Assembly: GCF_021134715.1 (NCBI RefSeq)
Contig: NC_060023.1
Location: 11,036,001 to 11,100,000 of the forward strand
Origin: Daphnia pulex
Lineage: Eukaryota; Arthropoda; Branchiopoda; Diplostraca; Daphniidae
DNA: 64,000 nucleotides
Direction of reading: 5' to 3'
Shown: one piece after another, positions 60,445 through 64,000 of the stretch
Numbering within the stretch: position 1 is the first letter of the stretch
Layout: the number at the start of each line of letters is the position of its first letter
Notes under the pieces: generated by a model
Told to the model about the DNA's origin: nothing
The model's database searches: none
The model's input: the letters and a program-made list of their open reading frames with translations, nothing else
Made by a program: the position numbers and the translations under genes

Positions 60445-60923
60445 ATTATTTCGCGCGGGTGATACCCGCGCAATGAATTAAATTTTTTGGGTATCCACAA
60501 TAGAAAGACCGTTACGTCATCCGCACACACAGAAAAAGGTTCTCTACCCTATAGTCCCCCACCAAAAAGAAAAAGAAAACCACAAGAATGCGACAGCGGC
60601 ATCGGACCATATGGTATACAAGCAGTTGTTAAATGTTATATTGTGTTTTAGCTACGGTTCTTTGTTCAATTGGCGTGCCGAATCGCTTACGATGTAGAGG
60701 CTATAGCACAACTGTAACAAACAATGTCAAGATAAAACTTAACAACTGAACGAATCATCATTTTTTGAATGGGTGGGGGTGGAGTGCCAATAATGTCAAC
60801 AGGAAGGCCGCAATTAGTGCGTGATGAATGAAAAAACTTAAGACTTGTACATCATCTATTTTTCTAAAGGCGATGCATAATAACGGGTTATTTTTTAAAA
60901 AAAGAGAACCTGTTGGGAATCAT
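60445..60923. other. spacer upstream of small protein, 3' of CUTC
   Basis: About 480 bp, no gene seen. Confidence 0.35.
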
Positions 60924-62457
60924 TCAGTTTGTTTGACAGGTAATTGGAGCGTGGCCGGATATGGACTGAACGATGAGTCGGACGAGATCCGAATGGGTGA
61001 CCCGTTTGCGCCCGACTTCCGGCCCGCTACCCATTCGGATCGAGTTGAGATGAGAGTCACATTGGCGGCTGGCCGAACCGTGAATCTCAACAACTCCAGA
61101 GGCCGACACAATCGAAGCGGCGTTCTTTTCCGTCACACCTGCGCCCGCCATGATGACGATTCGCCCATCGGCTTTTTCTCGCAATCGGACAATGAGTTCC
61201 AGGCCGGCTTCGGCCGACTCACGCTGACCGCTCGTCAGAATCCGGCGAAATCCCAACTGGATTATCTCCTCCATGGCGACGAAAGCATCCGCCGAAACGT
61301 CAAAAGCCCTTTGGTTTTTTTCAAAACATGACACAATGAACTTGAATTAAAATTCAAATAAAAAGGGGAGTCATATTGAAATAAACTTGGAAGCTATAAG
61401 TCGGCGAGCAATTAAATCGATCTACATTTTTGAGTCAAAGCTGGAAAAACCGACTATTCAGTTAGATACACCAACGTACGGGAAACAAAATTTCTAGAGG
61501 ACTTGGTGAGCGCTCAAAACTCTCCAGTTTCTTCATATAATGAGCACGTTTTAGTCACTTGAGATACAGTCGAGTGCAGCACACGAGTTTCTGAATCAAA
61601 AACAATTGGAGACTTACTGGTTGCTTTCGAGTTATATTCCTTTATCTCAAGGATTCACAAACTGTCTGAATGAATTGCGATTGTCAAGACGACACACTCG
61701 ACCGACTTGATGCCAAATAGTTAGACCCAAATAGCTCGGGCTGAATGAAAGTGTTACGGTACTTTCAAGACTCGTTTAAACTGTCAAATTTGAGACATTT
61801 TCAACAGCCGGCTGATTATCCCAATTCAATTTTCCCAAAACAAAAATTTATTCCTAGAAAATTGTCGGTAATTTTCTTTCTAAGGATCTTTTGATCTTCT
61901 TATAGAATGTACTGGACGACCCCTTGCAGCTTACACCAGACTCGATTATCTCTGCCAACTGCTGGCTGGTATATCAAGTCAATGAAATATCCTCCACGGC
62001 TAACTCGATTAGAATTATCTCCCAAAAGTAGCTTATTGATCTAGACGAAAGGCCCCAAATGATAATAATAGGAGACTTACCGATGAAAAGTGCACGGTAA
62101 TGGATAGGCAGATCTAATCAATCGAAGACAGGCTTCTCGATCAACGGCGCCGTCTGGATGGATGGCACCAAAGACAAATCCATCGACTCCAATCTCCTTG
62201 AGCGAATTGACGTCCTGCTCCATGACGTCGAGTTCGTCTCGATCGTAGACGAAATCACCTTCACGTGGCCGTATCATGGCAAAGACGGGCAACTTGACAC
62301 ATTTTTTCACTGACTGAACGAAACCGACGGTGGGCGTTAAACCTCCCAGTGACAGGCTCGAGCAGAGCTCCAGACGACTGGCACCACCTCGCTCAGCGTT
62401 TCTGGCCGATTCCAAGCTGTCAACGCACACTTCCAAAATACAGGTCCAAGTAGCCAT
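60924..62457 (-). CDS. CUTC: copper homeostasis protein CutC homologue
   Basis: TIM-barrel protein of the CutC family, linked to copper handling in bacteria; the human protein binds Cu(I). Two exons, 62081-62457 and about 60924-61308, separated by an intron of about 770 bp, join as FHR|AFD in phase, 253 residues. Exon 1: MATWTCILEVCVDSLESARN, AERGGASRLELCSSLSLGGL then TPT, FAMIRPREGDFVYD, GVDGFVFGAIHPDGAVD and YPLPCTFHR. Exon 2: LGFRRILTSGQRESAEAGL, GRIVIMAGAGVTEKNA, VVEIHGSAS, ending HAPITCQTN. The conserved GG..RLELC, IRPR.GDF and LTSG motifs are all present. The exon 2 acceptor (AAAG|GGC) is weak in pyrimidines, but the reading phase requires it. Confidence 0.93.
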
Positions 62458-63868
62458 GATTATATAATACTTGACTGCGTAATAAGAGGTATTTAAGTTC
62501 ACGAAATAAGTTCACGAAATGCGATATCTGATTACAGCATGCAACAGCCACAGCATGGTAACTGACTAGCAGTCGAAACATTGTTTTCATGACTAGCTAC
62601 AAGTTCAGCCATCTGTGGCTGATTTCTGGAAACTCGTAACAGTCGCTATCTACTCAAATGCGCGATCATTTGAAAAATACAATTTTTTTTAAATTTGAAA
62701 AAAAAAATTTTTTTAATGGTTACAATTATTGATTCAATTTTTGATTGAATTAGAGAAAAGTGATAAACTACACACCAACTTGTTTCGATGTTTCTTTATC
62801 GATTTTCTTTTTTTTTTTGGGGGGTGGGGGGGGAGGGAGTTTAGCGTTATTATGGCAATTTAGTTCCATCAGGGATGTACGTAGAAAAACGGGAGTATTT
62901 CTGTACAAGATTCTTTTCTACTCTGAATTCGATTATGGTGAATTATGTAGGCAGAAATGGCAAGCTACTACCAAAAGGATAAACTGGCAAAGGGAGAATT
63001 CCCAGGTGTCCCGTTTCGGGTCCAGTGTACATCCCGGTATATCTTTGGGTTTTGCAGGGAGAGAAAAATATCGCCACAAATAAGTTGAAACGCATTGAAC
63101 TGTGACAAGTTTTACGACCATTATTCAATCCAGAAGAACTTTGGTCAACCAACCCTAGCTACGACCTGTACATTCGTATTTAAAAAAAAAAAATAGAAAA
63201 CACGATTCATAATTAAGTTTGAAAGTGAGTTAGGATGAGAGTTGAGCCTGTCAAGGAGACGCTTCTAAGGAAATAAGCAGGTTGCGAATAGAATTTTTAT
63301 GGCGTTCTATTTCTCTCTCAGCTTTGGCATTTCACGTACTAACACCCAATGACCTAATGTGTATTTTATTCAAACGACCTGAATCATGAAGTTGTTTATG
63401 GGCATAAAAGAAATATTGAAGGAAAGTGCTGTGTCTTCTCCAAGTATCGTGACACGATCACGTTAAAGAAAATTCTTGTGAAATTTTACCACACAGAAAA
63501 AAACACGGAAGTGAACGAACCATGTAACGGGTCATTTTTGCGCATTTCTTTTCCGCAAATATGTTAGGACGCATTTAACTTTTTCTGCTTGGAAGGCACA
63601 CCCTGCGGCGGAGAGACCTCTAACGGACAGCGCTACATCTTCTTAACATTTCTGTACTACTTTTTTGTTATAATACTTTCCGATGCCATCAAATGCAAAG
63701 CAGCAACCTAAATGGGCAACCTATATTAGAATACGCCAAAAGGGGCACTGTGTCTCGGTCTCAAGATGGACTACCCTTATTTCGTTTAGTTGAGGGTAAG
63801 AAGTTCTGGAAGTCTGACGTTTGAATCAGCTCTAGCCGGTTGATATCATCATCTTCCGCGTTTGAAAA
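62458..63868. other. intergenic, no gene seen
   Basis: 1.4 kb with A/T tracts (62680-62720), a short G-rich run at about 62820-62835 and no recognisable gene. It should contain the CUTC promoter and that of the gene starting at 63869. Confidence 0.4.
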
Positions 63869-63972
63869 ATGAATCAAAATATCAAAATTTCACATCAGCT
63901 GTCAGTCATAAAAAACATCCTTTTCCTTCTGCTCTGTGGATTAATCTGCGCATCGCACACTAGTACGATACG
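63869..63972 (+). CDS. first exon of a secreted protein (partial, runs off the window)
   Basis: ATG at 63869 opens MNQNIKISHQLSVIKNILFL followed by LLCGLICASHTSTI; the hydrophobic core LFLLLCGLICA is a signal peptide with a plausible cleavage after CASH. The exon ends at an excellent donor, CG|GTAAGA (63973). The rest of the gene lies beyond the right edge, so the product is unknown. Confidence 0.5.
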
Positions 63973-64000
63973 GTAAGATTTTAAGTTGAATGAAATCAAA

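Noticed and set aside
60828-61331. A 167-codon plus-strand frame
   Set aside because: Antisense to CUTC exon 2, which matches the CutC family and splices in phase with exon 1; the plus frame has no match.

Overview
The window looks like nuclear DNA of a branchiopod crustacean, most probably a Daphnia. This is inferred from compact genes with many 60-110 bp GT-AG introns, close arthropod-type orthologues, two adjacent gustatory receptor genes, a tandem array of Tyr-Tyr-Thr-Glu-rich secreted proteins of a kind I associate with Daphnia, and a TATA/TCAGT promoter architecture. There is no operon structure, CRISPR array or rRNA, and I recognised no tRNA.

Layout. 0-2.1 kb: gene-poor DNA with a palindromic fold-back repeat and a TTAA-flanked piggyBac-type MITE. 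2.1-6.6 kb (minus): a decaying tandem array of tyrosine-rich secreted-protein exons, with repeated leader exons and promoters. 8.2-21.8 kb: dense housekeeping genes: DCTN5 (+), EME1 (-), RSL24D1 (-), an alpha-1,4-glycosyltransferase (+), UNG (-), LAMTOR2 (+), a KCTD5/insomniac gene (-), an F-box/WD-like gene (-) and a DCXR-like reductase (-). 21.9-22.9 kb: a non-autonomous transposon with long terminal inverted repeats and a 9-bp target duplication. 23.0-26.4 kb: two gustatory receptors (-). 28.0-31.7 kb: HAPSTR1 (-) and mitochondrial YARS2 (+) in divergent orientation. 31.8-37.0 kb: a coiled-coil gene I identify as CCDC40 (-). 41.5-54.9 kb: a 15-exon R7-family RGS gene (+). 57.0-59.2 kb: a WS/DGAT-like acyltransferase (-). 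59.9-60.4 kb: a small membrane or secretory protein (-). 60.9-62.5 kb: CUTC (-). 63.9 kb: the first exon of a secreted protein running off the edge.

The genes do not form one pathway. Several pairs share divergent promoters (RSL24D1/A4GALT, UNG/LAMTOR2, HAPSTR1/YARS2, CCDC40/RGS7). Others are convergent with very short spacers (DCTN5/EME1 13 bp, YARS2/CCDC40 about 64 bp).

The most notable observations are: (1) the R7-RGS gene encodes a long C-terminal tail with four CPWE motifs, a motif otherwise known from the receptors GPR158/GPR179 that scaffold R7-RGS proteins; (2) the tyrosine-rich array is built from phase-1-symmetric exons whose 3' ends have been joined to the start-codon/donor sequence of the leader exon, giving a possible route to poly-exon chaining; (3) CCDC40, a motile-cilium ruler protein, is present in what looks like a cladoceran with aflagellate sperm; and (4) the WS/DGAT-like protein has a degenerate active-site motif. 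Splice sites were placed by eye from GT/AG, reading phase and family alignment from memory; boundaries may be off by a base or two in places.
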